Source of the DNA: Streptomyces griseus subsp. griseus
Lineage (GTDB): Bacteria; Actinomycetota; Actinomycetes; Streptomycetales; Streptomycetaceae
NCBI RefSeq assembly: GCF_000720255.1
Contig: NZ_JOJE01000005.1
Span: forward strand, 310,001-374,000
DNA: 64,000 nucleotides
Direction of reading: 5' to 3'
Under the pieces are notes generated by a model that saw nothing but the letters and a program-made list of their open reading frames with translations, was not told the DNA's origin and did no database searches. Made by a program: the position numbers and the translations under genes. Below are positions 35,676 to 42,352 of this stretch, one piece after another. Positions within the stretch are counted from its first letter, which is position 1. Every line of letters begins with the position of its first letter.

Positions 35676-36811
35676 CACAACCGCACGGCCCCCTCGCCCA
35701 GTCTGCCGACGACCCGCAGGAGCCGGATCGCCATCTGACGACCCTTGCTGGCTGGCGGGCGTTCGTCGATGACCAGCCCGTCATACCCGGGTTATTGAGC
35801 GACGGCGAACGCGATGCGCTCGCTCCCGCGGCCCGGACCCGTTACGACGAGGACCGGCTCGACCACCACACCCGGCTGCTGGTGGTTGCCACCTCGACCG
35901 TCCAGCACACGGTCACCTGCGGGCGCCGTCTGGTGCTGCTGAACCGGCACGCGGTCAGTGCCCGCCGCGGGCTGATGATCTCCGGCCCGGCCGGCACGGG
36001 CAAGACCACGGCGATCACTCAGCTCGGACGTGCTCACGAGCTCCTCGACCGGGCCCGTCATCCCGGCGTCGGCGATCGCATCCCGGTCGTCCACATCACC
36101 GTCCCACCTGCCGCGACAGCCCGGATGGTGGCGGTCGAGTTCGCCCGGTTCCTCGGCCTTCCCAGCCGTCGACGCTGGAACATCACCGACATCTTGGAGT
36201 CGGTTTGCGGCGTGCTGACAGACGCCCGGGTGGGACTGGTCCTCGTTGACGAGCTGCACAACATCTCGCTGATGACCCGGTCCGGAGCAGAGGTCGCCGA
36301 CACGCTGAAGTACTTCTCGGAGCGCATCCCGGCGACGTTCGTCTATGCCGGAATCAACGTCGAACGCGAGGGCCTGTTCGACGGCACCCGGGGACAGCAG
36401 ATCGCCGGACGCTTCACCCTCGTCCCCACCGCCCCACTGCCCTACAACACCGAGTGGCAGGGCCTGGTCGCCACCCTGGAGAACTCCCTCCGAGAGAAGG
36501 CATACCGCCTGCGCAACCCTGAGCGATACCGGCCAGCACCGAAGCCGCCAGTTGAAAACGTGTGTGAAGCATGCAAAAGCACCTTCACTTCACCACTTTC
36601 CGAGCGATGGTGCTCGCGAGACTGCCGCCTGGTCATCCGACAGCGAGCAGGCTGCAGACGATGCGGAAACCCCACACCCTCTGATCGGCACGGGCTTCCC
36701 CACCCCTGGTGCTCGGATGCCTGTCGATCACGGGGATACCGGCGCCGCCGGAAGCAGAGACTGAAAGCGCTCAAGGAGACGACCGAGTTGAAACCGCTCA
36801 ACCTTCGATGA
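35672..36811 (+). CDS. tnsC: TnsC/TniB-like ATPase with a replaced, zinc-finger C-terminus
   Basis: A 379-residue protein. The N-terminal 270 residues are a TniB/TnsC AAA+ ATPase: Walker A MISGPAGTGKTTAITQ (about 111-126), Walker B VGLVLVDELHNIS (about 187-199), sensor TFVYAGINVEREGLF and AGRFTLVPTAPLPYNTEWQGLV. After about 285 the usual GxIGSL helical lid is absent. Two Cys-Cys/Cys-Cys clusters follow (CEACK...WCSRDC and CRRC...WCSDAC) and a basic tail, resembling short zinc fingers of other DNA-binding proteins. The last codons lie inside an end repeat of the element. It is translationally coupled to the tnsA-like gene (ATGA) and probably inactive in transposition by itself. Confidence 0.7.
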   Translation: MTQPHGPLAQSADDPQEPDRHLTTLAGWRAFVDDQPVIPGLLSDGERDALAPAARTRYDEDRLDHHTRLLVVATSTVQHTVTCGRRLVLLNRHAVSARRGLMISGPAGTGKTTAITQLGRAHELLDRARHPGVGDRIPVVHITVPPAATARMVAVEFARFLGLPSRRRWNITDILESVCGVLTDARVGLVLVDELHNISLMTRSGAEVADTLKYFSERIPATFVYAGINVEREGLFDGTRGQQIAGRFTLVPTAPLPYNTEWQGLVATLENSLREKAYRLRNPERYRPAPKPPVENVCEACKSTFTSPLSERWCSRDCRLVIRQRAGCRRCGNPTPSDRHGLPHPWCSDACRSRGYRRRRKQRLKALKETTELKPLNLR

Positions 36812-36853
36812 GAAAGCTCATGATCGGCTGATCGCTCGCAGCGCAGGTTGATG
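36797..36853. repeat. Internal copy of the element's right end
   Basis: CTCAACCTTCGATGAGAA (36797-36814) plus the next six bases is identical to the sequence at 40108-40131, and inverted relative to the left-end motif. It overlaps the tnsC stop codon. A direct copy of the outer left repeat follows at 36829-36853. It may mark the right end of a shorter tnsA-tnsC element. Confidence 0.6.
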
Positions 36854-36870
36854 TCCCTTGTCATCCAATC

Positions 36871-36929
36871 GAGTCGTTTGAAGCGAACCCAGTCGTTTCG
36901 GCTTCTTTGACAGTGAACTCAGTCGTGTG
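36871..36929. repeat. Three AGTCGTKT direct repeats
   Basis: AGTCGTTT at 36872 and 36891 and AGTCGTGT at 36921, two of them preceded by AAC(C/T)C, lie just past the internal end. TTTGACAGTGAACTCAGTC (36906-36924) resembles TTGACAGCGAAGTTAGTC at 39317. They may be end repeats of a second, diverged element. Confidence 0.4.
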
Positions 36930-36998
36930 AGGTGAGCGATCCAGTAGCCGTCAATGAGACGGGGGTTGCTGGTGACGGGCCGGTGTTCCGAGTCTGCG

Positions 36999-37982
36999 CT
37001 ATTGGGGGAGGGTGACCAGGATGCGGCCGTGGACACCGCCGGTGTCGATGTGATCGTGAGCCTTGGTGATGTCGTCCAGCGGGTAGCGGTCGCGGACGTC
37101 GACGGTGAGGGCGCCGACGGCGGCGGCGGAGGTGAGGTCGCGGGCGGCCTGGCGCTTGGCCTCGGCGGGGAAGTCGTCGCTGCCGAGCAGCCGCAGGGTG
37201 ACGTTGTTGAACAGCAGAGGCCAGAAAGGGATTTCGGTGCGGTCCGCGCGGGTGGCATAGGCGGCGATGACGGCATTGTTGGCGGCGACGGCGTTGTCGA
37301 GGTCGGCGTTGTCGGACAGCGCGACCTCGATGATCCGGTCGACGCCCCGCGGGGCGTACGAGCGGATGGCAGCGGCGGGGTCGCCGGTGTCCAGGGCGAC
37401 GGCGTGGGAGACGACGGCCGGGTCGACGTGGTCGAGGTCCGCGGTTCGGCGGACGGTGGCGATCACGGTGGCGCCGGCCCAGTGGGCGAGCTGGGCGGCC
37501 AGGGAGCCGACGCCGCCAAGGACTCCGTGGACCAGGACCAGTTGGCCGTCGACCGGGCCGTCGGTGAAGACGGTGCGGTGGGCGGTGATGCCGGGGATGC
37601 CGAGGCTCGCGCCCAGCTCGTCACTGAGGTGGTCGGGCAGGGGTGGGGCTTGGTGGTCGGGTACGACGGTGTACTGGGCGGCGGTGCCGAAGGGGCGGTA
37701 GGACTGGGCGCCGTATACCCAGACCCGTTGTCCGACGCGGTGGGCGTCGACTCCGGCGCCCACGGCGTCGATGACTCCGGCGGCGTCGCTGTGCGGGATC
37801 ACCCGCGGGTAGGGCATGGACGAGCCGAGCCAGCCGCGCCGTTTCTTGGTGTCGCCGGGGTTGACGCCCGAGACGGTGACGCGGACGCGGACCTCGCCGG
37901 GGCCGGGGGCGGGATCAGGGAGTTCACCGACGTGCAGGACATCGGCGGCGGGGCCCTGGTCGTCGTACCAGGAAGCAAGCAT
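36999..37982 (-). CDS. NADPH:quinone oxidoreductase (zinc-free MDR family)
   Basis: A 327-residue medium-chain dehydrogenase/reductase. The GroES-like half has VRVTVSGVNPGDTKKRRGWLG and IPHSDAAGVIDAVGAGV. The nucleotide domain has VHGVLGGVGSLAAQLAHWAGATVIATV (about 148-174, in blocks), the family's GxGGVG loop. The cysteine and histidine ligands of catalytic zinc are absent, so it is of the quinone-oxidoreductase type. The ATG has GGAGGA 6 nt upstream. It lies 20 bp downstream of padR on the same strand and is probably controlled by it. A role in quinone or electrophile detoxification fits, but the substrate is unknown. Confidence 0.85.
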   Translation of the reverse strand: MLASWYDDQGPAADVLHVGELPDPAPGPGEVRVRVTVSGVNPGDTKKRRGWLGSSMPYPRVIPHSDAAGVIDAVGAGVDAHRVGQRVWVYGAQSYRPFGTAAQYTVVPDHQAPPLPDHLSDELGASLGIPGITAHRTVFTDGPVDGQLVLVHGVLGGVGSLAAQLAHWAGATVIATVRRTADLDHVDPAVVSHAVALDTGDPAAAIRSYAPRGVDRIIEVALSDNADLDNAVAANNAVIAAYATRADRTEIPFWPLLFNNVTLRLLGSDDFPAEAKRQAARDLTSAAAVGALTVDVRDRYPLDDITKAHDHIDTGGVHGRILVTLPQ

Positions 37983-38002
37983 CGAGGTTCCTCCGGGGGC
38001 GG

Positions 38003-38581
38003 TCAGTTCGCGGGAGCGGCGGGCGCATGTGGATCGCTGTCGGTGCATGCGGTGTCGAATGCGGGCGGCTTCTCCCCGAGGGTCTCGCGCAGCCAGGTCC
38101 GTTCGGCGCGGCTGGTGGCGCGGGCGGTGAGCAGCATGCCCCGCCGGTAGGGGTCGGCGATCTCCTCGGCACGCAGGGGCCGCTCGTTGTCGTAGAAGAA
38201 GCTCGCCGGTTCTTCCAGGAAGTCCAACCGTCTGCGCAGCACCGCGTGCTGTTCGGCCACGTCGGGCAGGTGGGAGAGGAATGCCAGGACGACGTAGAAC
38301 CGGGTGAAGTCGGTGATCTCGTGGTCGGCGGGCTCGCGCAGGCGCTGAAGCATTTCGGCCCGCCCGGCCGCGGTCAGGCTGAGCACATACCGGGCTGCTC
38401 CTGCGGCCGGGTCGGCGCGCCGCTCGATCAAGCCCGCCTTGGTCAGACGGTTGATCGCCGGATACAGGCTGCCGTCACTGACCGGCCGCGTGTAACCGGT
38501 CAGCTGTGAGACGCGGCGACGCAGCTCGTGTCCGGGCAAGAGGGCCTCGGCGAGGAAGCCGAGTATCGCGAGTTCCAGCAT
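38003..38581 (-). CDS. PadR-family transcriptional regulator
   Basis: A 192-residue regulator. The N-terminal winged helix runs from LELAILGFLAEALLPGHELRRRV through RPVSDGSLYPAINRLTKAGLIERR (residues about 40-63) to RYVLSLTAAGRAEM, the PadR pattern. A C-terminal helical dimerisation region follows with YVVLAFLSHLPDVAEQHAVL. ATG at 38581 is preferred to the earlier codons of the longer frame because it starts directly at the domain. A perfect 34-bp palindrome lies between it and the divergent SnoaL-like gene, so autoregulation and control of both sides are likely. PadR proteins usually sense phenolic or other small aromatic ligands. Confidence 0.85.
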   Translation of the reverse strand: MLELAILGFLAEALLPGHELRRRVSQLTGYTRPVSDGSLYPAINRLTKAGLIERRADPAAGAARYVLSLTAAGRAEMLQRLREPADHEITDFTRFYVVLAFLSHLPDVAEQHAVLRRRLDFLEEPASFFYDNERPLRAEEIADPYRRGMLLTARATSRAERTWLRETLGEKPPAFDTACTDSDPHAPAAPAN

Positions 38582-38600
38582 GAGTCCATCTTCGCACGCG

Positions 38601-38634
38601 AACATCGAATCGATGTGAACATCGATTCGATGTT
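38601..38634. promoter_or_regulatory. Perfect 34-bp palindrome: PadR operator candidate
   Basis: AACATCGAATCGATGT, a GA spacer, then ACATCGATTCGATGTT: 16-bp arms without a mismatch. Each arm is itself nearly palindromic, offering two ATGT/ACAT pairs as PadR dimers prefer. It starts 20 bp before the padR ATG and 47 bp before the SnoaL-like ATG. Confidence 0.85.
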
Positions 38635-38680
38635 ACGCTCGCAGGCACCCGCCCAAACGTCTCCGGAGAGGCACAGCAAG

Positions 38681-39100
38681 ATGCCATCGCAGTCCACCGA
38701 GTCAGTAATGAACCGCTTCGTCGAATTCATAAACACGGGCAACGAGGATCTCGCCCACGAGGTCATTTCTCCGGACGCGGTGTTCCACGCGCCAAGCCAC
38801 CCGGAACCACTGCGGGGGCCCGATGGGTACATGGAAGTCCTCGGGATGATGCGCAGCGCCTTCCCCGACGTCCAGTGGACGCTGGAGGAGACAGTCACCG
38901 AAGGCGACACCGTGGCCGCGCGGTTCACCATGCGGGGAACCCACGACGGTGAATTCTTCGGGATCCCGGCGAGCGGCAACAAGATCTCGGTGCAGGCCAT
39001 GAACTTCTACTACCTGGCCGACGGCCGGATCGTCGGCGAACGCGGCCAGCCCGACCTCCTCGGGGTGATGCAGCAGATCGGTTCCCTACCGGCGCCGTGA
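38681..39100 (+). CDS. SnoaL-like ester cyclase / NTF2-fold protein
   Basis: A 139-residue NTF2-fold protein of the SnoaL-like polyketide cyclase group. It shows VMNRFVEFINTGNEDLAHEVISPDAVFHAP, DGYMEVLGMMRSAFPDVQWTLEE and TMRGTHDGEFFGIPASGNKI, which is the standard SnoaL pattern. The catalytic role differs widely in this family: ring closure, isomerisation or none. The ATG follows GGAGAGG at about 9 nt; the frame's earlier codons cover the operator and are excluded. Divergent from padR and the oxidoreductase, with a shared operator, it probably belongs to the same small-molecule response. Confidence 0.8.
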   Translation: MPSQSTESVMNRFVEFINTGNEDLAHEVISPDAVFHAPSHPEPLRGPDGYMEVLGMMRSAFPDVQWTLEETVTEGDTVAARFTMRGTHDGEFFGIPASGNKISVQAMNFYYLADGRIVGERGQPDLLGVMQQIGSLPAP

Positions 39101-39316
39101 ACCTCGTAGCGCCGCGTGAGCCTGCTATCGCGCGGAACTACCGCTGCCGGGAGGTACGTCGCCCCGGCAAAGGGGGAAGGCCCACACCGGCCCGCGGGCG
39201 GCCGACGCAGGTTCACTGCAAGAGGTTGGCCTTCCACATGACGTTCCTTGCCACCCAACCCAGTCGGCGCAGGCGGCCAGGGGGTCCGGGCCGAAGGAAG
39301 CGTCACGCGACTGCGT

Positions 39317-39375
39317 TGACAGCGAAGTTAGTCCGCGCAGGTCAGCGACTTCGGCCCGACCAACTTCGCTGTCAA
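39317..39375. repeat. TTGACAGCGAAGTT inverted repeat
   Basis: Perfect 14-bp arms, TTGACAGCGAAGTT (39317-39330) and AACTTCGCTGTCAA (39362-39375), separated by 31 bp. The AGCGAAG core is related to the element-end motif AGCGAAGG. It is probably a remnant of a transposon end. Confidence 0.7.
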
Positions 39376-39381
39376 AGGACA

Positions 39382-39433
39382 GTTGAGTGGCCGCTGCGGA
39401 CGGGCTGTCTGGGGAGACAGTGGGGAAACCGTT
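39382..39433. repeat. Second copy of the left end / tnsA start
   Basis: GTTGAGTGG...GGCTGTCTGGGG...GTGGGGAAACCGTT aligns without gaps to 34948-34999 with nine differences. It places a second, gutted element between here and 40146. Confidence 0.65.
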
Positions 39434-39512
39434 GGAGCAGTTGGGCTGAGAGTGTGGCCTTCCGTTCTGAGCAGGAATCTCGCACGGCGTCAGCGAGATG
39501 CTCGCGAGGTGG

Positions 39513-40139
39513 TCACTGGCGCTGCATTCCGAGCTGGTACGCGGCGGCTTCCACGGTCTGCGCGAGCAGGATGGCAATGGTCATCGGCCCGACGCCGCCG
39601 GGAACTGGCGTGATCAGGCGAGCTCGGGTGAGGGTGGTGTCGTAGTCCACGTCGCCGACGTTGCCCGGGTTGTAGCCGGCGTCGATCACGACCGCGCCGG
39701 GCTTGATGTCCTCACCGCTAATCAGCCGGGGCCGTCCCACGGCGGCTACCACGACGTCCGCTTCCCGAACGATCGCCGACAGGTCGGTCGTGTGGGAGTG
39801 GCAGTACGTCACCGTCGCGTCCTTGGCGAGCAGGAGCATCCCGGCCGGTTTGCCGAGAATCGCGCTGCGGCCCACCACGACGGCGTGCTTGCCGGCGAGG
39901 TCGACGTCGTACGCTTCCAGCAACCGCATGATCCCGCCCGGCGTGCAGGACACGAAGCCCGGCAGCGCGAAGCTCATCGCGGCGAAGGAATGCATCGTGA
40001 CCCCGTCGACGTCCTTCTCCGGAGCGATGGCCTCGAACGCCGCTCGCTCGTCGATGTGCGGGCCACAGGGGTGCTGGAGCAGGATGCCGTGCACGTCAGA
40101 CCCGCCACTCAACCTTCGATGAGAAAGCTCAACCTTCAC
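39513..40139 (-). pseudogene. folD: folD lacking its 5' third
   Basis: The reading frame encodes the C-terminal about 195 residues of methylenetetrahydrofolate dehydrogenase/cyclohydrolase: VHGILLQHP, PEKDVDGVTMHSFAAM, LPGFVSCTPGGIMRLLEAYDVD, AVVVGRSAILGKPAGMLLL, VVAAVGRPRLI and TPVPGGVGPMTIAILL. The family is about 280-290 residues. The missing N-terminal about 75-80 residues hold the catalytic Tyr and Lys of the cyclohydrolase/dehydrogenase site. Homology stops where the element's right end begins (about 40105), and the first codons (MKVELSHRRLSGGSD) are transposon-end sequence. The gene is therefore truncated and very probably non-functional; its NADP domain alone could still fold. Confidence 0.8.
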
Positions 40140-40146
40140 TGCGAGA
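40104..40146. repeat. Right end of the Tn7-like element
   Basis: Two tandem inverted copies of the end motif, CTCAACCTTCGATGAGAA and CTCAACCTTCACTGCGA, spaced 22 bp. The first is identical to the internal copy at 36797. The second mirrors the outermost left repeat at 34887. Confidence 0.6.
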
Positions 40147-40560
40147 GGTCATCGAGGACGTGGCCGCCGTACGCCGTTCGACCAGCCGGCCGCCGGCACC
40201 CGAGCGGGCTCGGCGACCGCGCCGTTCGTCACTCCACCGACTCCAGGATGCGGTCGAGCGTCCGGCGTGCCTTTGCGCTCATCGCCGGATCGCTCTCGGC
40301 GGTAACCAATTCAGGCGAGGCAGGCCGGTCCGGCACCGCAGTGGTTTCCCGCGTGAGGTTTCCCGCGGGACAGTCGTCTCGCCGGTCGCGCCTCCATCCA
40401 CCCGAATGCGGTCCGTGTCATCCCCAGGATTCGCGGCCGGGACGTGCACATTCTGAGCTGCACCCGGCTGGACGCTCGAACCGTCATGAACAGAGCCGTC
40501 CCGCCCCTTCCCGCTCCGGTGCCGTCCCGGCCGGAGCCTCGGCCATGTCCTGGAGAACCT
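40147..40560. other. Intergenic region upstream of the amidase
   Basis: No gene is recognised. A minus-strand open stretch of about 60 codons ends with TGA at 40229 (last residues RRTLDRILESVE). It has no family I know and may be the tail of a gene cut by rearrangement. The amidase promoter should lie in the right half. Confidence 0.4.
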
Positions 40561-41361
40561 GTGGCACGCATGCCCGGCGCCGTCTGGCGGCCCGTCGTCA
40601 ACACCCACAAGAACGGTGTCATCGAACGCCGCGGCCTCGTCCTGCACGTCCAGGACGGCACCAACAGCCCCTTCGGCTACTTCAACAACTCCGCCAACCA
40701 GGCCAGCTCCGACTTCTGGGTCAGCACCGTGGGCCGGATCGAGCAGTACGTCGAGACCGGCCGCGACTACGCCTTCGCGCAGCACCTGGGCAATCCGTAC
40801 TACGCCAGCGTGGAGACCGAGGGCCACCCGAACACCGCGCTCACCACCGCCCAGGTGGAGGGGGTGGCGCACATCTACGCCTGGGGGAACTCCACCTTCG
40901 GCTGGCCGCTGCAGGTCGTGGACAGCACGACCGAGCCCGGCCTGACCTGGCACGGAGTGGGCGGCGACGCCTGGGGCGGGCACCCGCACTGCCCCGGTGA
41001 CAAGCGCAAGGCGCAGCGCGGCCGGATCATCGACCGAGCGAAGGAGATCCTGGCGATGGACATGGACGGCGAGCCCAGCGTCGACCTCGCTCGCCTCGTC
41101 ACCCTGGACCCCTCCGATCCGGGCGCCGCACAAGACCTCCCGCCCTACCCCGACGGCGTCCGCCTCATCGAGGGCGCGCTGCACGCCGAGGGCCTGCTCG
41201 ACAACCTCAGCGACGACGGCCACTTCGAGTGCCTCACCGTCACGGCGTACGCGGCGTGGCAGCGCCGCCTCGGCTACGAGGGCGCCGCGGCAGACGGCGT
41301 CCCCGACCAGCCATCACTGACCAAGCTCGGCCGACGGCACGGCTTCACGGTCAACGCCTGA
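40561..41361 (+). CDS. N-acetylmuramoyl-L-alanine amidase with peptidoglycan-binding-like tail
   Basis: A 266-residue Amidase_2/PGRP-fold protein. The first zinc histidine is in GLVLHVQDG, a second ligand set is in WGGHPHCPGDKRKAQRG, and LTTAQVEGVAHIYAW is the conserved helix. PFGYFNNSANQASSDFW resembles the variant seen in phage- and actinobacterial endolysin-like amidases. The C-terminal about 75 residues (LPPYPDGVRLIEGALHAEGL and LTVTAYAAWQRRLGY) form a peptidoglycan-binding-type helical domain. GTG at 40561 follows GGAG at 5 nt. No signal peptide is seen, so release may need lysis or a holin, or the protein acts against the cell's own wall by another route. Confidence 0.75.
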   Translation: MARMPGAVWRPVVNTHKNGVIERRGLVLHVQDGTNSPFGYFNNSANQASSDFWVSTVGRIEQYVETGRDYAFAQHLGNPYYASVETEGHPNTALTTAQVEGVAHIYAWGNSTFGWPLQVVDSTTEPGLTWHGVGGDAWGGHPHCPGDKRKAQRGRIIDRAKEILAMDMDGEPSVDLARLVTLDPSDPGAAQDLPPYPDGVRLIEGALHAEGLLDNLSDDGHFECLTVTAYAAWQRRLGYEGAAADGVPDQPSLTKLGRRHGFTVNA

Positions 41362-41484
41362 CCGAGAGCCCGGAGACACCACCGGGTCCGGGGCGGCTGC
41401 CTGGGTCACAGGCCCCGCCCGGTCGAGGAGATCAGGGCTTGCCGAAGATCGCTTCGTTCGTAGCGGGCGGTGGTTCTACCGGGG

Positions 41485-41660
41485 CGCGGTGACGTCTCAG
41501 GTGATCGTGTCGAACGGTGGCTCCAGCGCTGGCAAGTCCGGGATCGTCCGCTGCCTCCAGGCTGTCCTGATGCGGGGATCGAATTCGCCGCAGACGGCCC
41601 GGTGAGCGGATCGTCATCGACGACGTCTTCCTCGGCGGAGCGGCGTCCCAGCAGGAGTGA
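41485..41660 (+). pseudogene. Chloramphenicol 3-O-phosphotransferase-like gene, internally deleted
   Basis: Three fragments of the CPT family are recognisable in order on one strand, in different frames. The first is VSNGGSSAGKSGIVRCLQAV with its intact P-loop GGSSAGKS (41501-41569). The second is GIEFAADGPV (about 41577-41605). The third is ERIVIDDVFLGGAASQQE followed by a stop (about 41605-41660). In intact proteins of about 178 residues these blocks are separated by roughly 30 and 25 residues that are missing here, and the C-terminal third is absent. The identification relies on recalled sequence of the S. venezuelae enzyme. No function should remain. Confidence 0.75.
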
Positions 41661-41770
41661 CTGAAGATCCTTTGACGGACTTTGGCGGCTCTCTTGTCAG
41701 GGCAGTCCCACCCCAGGTAAGGGCCGACGAGCAGTCTCCGGACCCGGCGCGCGAGGCGAAGTCGGACTCG

Positions 41771-41819
41771 GTGCCCGGTGCCCGGCGCCCGGTTCCCGGT
41801 GCCCGGTGCCCGGTTCCCG
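41771..41819. repeat. Heptamer tandem repeat
   Basis: Seven tandem 7-mers: four GTGCCCG, two GTTCCCG and one GCGCCCG. It lies in non-coding DNA between two pseudogenes and is likely to vary in copy number by slippage. Confidence 0.85.
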
Positions 41820-41839
41820 GTGACGGATGATCTCTCTTC

Positions 41840-42030
41840 ATGGACGTCGACCCGGCACTGATCGGCCAGTGGAGCAGCGCCCCCTTCGACGTCGGGGTGA
41901 TGGAGACCTCGGAGCGCGGCACCGATACCGCGTCGGGCCCGTCGTGCCGCCGTATGCGAGCGGGGCGAGGACGGTGGTCACCTTCGAGGAAGTCGTCCTG
42001 TTCGCCCATCAGTTCGCCAAGTGGGGGTAG
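41840..42030 (+). pseudogene. Remnant of a conserved Streptomyces hypothetical gene
   Basis: A start-like segment, MDVDPALIGQWSSAPFDVGV, opens one frame and degenerates after about 30 codons. A tail-like segment, TVVTFEEVVLFAHQFAKWG, closes another frame at 42030. Both resemble the two ends of an actinobacterial hypothetical protein I recall as about 130-150 residues. The middle is missing, as in the neighbouring phosphotransferase remnant. Assignment is tentative. Confidence 0.45.
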
Positions 42031-42090
42031 CCGACACGGGAGGGAACGCACACCGAGTTCTTCGAAAAGGGCTCTTCGAAAGGAGGCACG

Positions 42091-42288
42091 ATGCCCCTCA
42101 CGTTCCGCAAGAGCTTCCGCATCCTCCCCGGGGTGCGCCTGAACATCAACAAGCGCTCCTGGTCCATCACCACCGGCGGGAGGAACGGGCCGCGCCACAC
42201 CCACAGCAGCACGGGACGTCGTACGACATCGATGGATCTGCCCGGACCTTTCGGATGGCGTCGCACGCGCACCACCAGGGGCCATTGA
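42091..42288 (+). CDS. DUF4236 small protein
   Basis: A 65-residue basic protein, MPLTFRKSFRILPGVRLNIN followed by KRSWSITTGG and THSSTGRRTTSMDLPGPFGW. This is the complete, short Streptomyces form of the DUF4236 family. AAAGGAGG lies 4 nt before the ATG, a strong ribosome-binding site. Function is unknown. Relatives are often the first part of larger proteins; here nothing follows. Confidence 0.8.
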   Translation: MPLTFRKSFRILPGVRLNINKRSWSITTGGRNGPRHTHSSTGRRTTSMDLPGPFGWRRTRTTRGH

Positions 42289-42324
42289 CACCCCGTCACC
42301 CGAATGGACCCCCCAAGAGGCGCC

Positions 42325-42341
42325 ATCTCATATCTGAGATA
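42325..42341. promoter_or_regulatory. Overlapping palindromes just upstream of the HTH-MurA gene
   Basis: ATCTCA-TATC-TGAGAT (42325-42340) overlaps TATCT-G-AGATA (42331-42341). They end 12 bp before the ATG and cover any plausible -10 region. They are a natural autoregulatory site for the gene's own N-terminal HTH. Confidence 0.55.
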
Positions 42342-42352
42342 ACCTCAGCCTC

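Larger units (their letters stand above)
39101..39512. other. Non-coding stretch with transposon-end sequences
   Basis: No gene is supported here. It contains an inverted repeat (39317-39375) and a 52-bp block (39382-39433) that matches the left end and tnsA start of the first element at 43 of 52 positions. The homologous tnsA frame stops within a few codons (after GKPLEQLG), so no coding function remains. Confidence 0.6.
34880..40146. mobile_element. Degenerate Tn7-like mobile element with cargo
   Basis: The outer boundaries carry TCGCAGCGAAGGTTGAG (34887-34903) and its inverted copy CTCAACCTTCACTGCGA (40130-40146), with one mismatch. Between them lie TnsA- and TnsC-like genes, an oxidoreductase/PadR/SnoaL group and a truncated folD. 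No intact DDE transposase (TnsB) or TniQ is present. Internal copies of both ends (36797 and 39382) suggest two adjacent related elements or a duplication. I found no target-site duplication at the outer edges, so the structure has been rearranged. It separates acnA from the HTH-MurA gene, which are neighbours in S. coelicolor. Confidence 0.55.

Noticed and set aside
34880..36853. Recent, intact Tn7-like transposon with a target duplication
   Set aside because: No TnsB or TniQ gene is present, TnsA lacks its catalytic end, and the flanks at both candidate borders do not share a 5-bp duplication.
36818..37276. A 152-codon minus-strand frame at the end of the oxidoreductase gene
   Set aside because: Its Ser/Pro/Thr-rich translation is a shifted frame of the oxidoreductase C-terminus plus transposon-end repeats.
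41771..41819. Possible CRISPR array
   Set aside because: The units are 7 bp and contiguous with no spacers, and no cas genes are present in the window.
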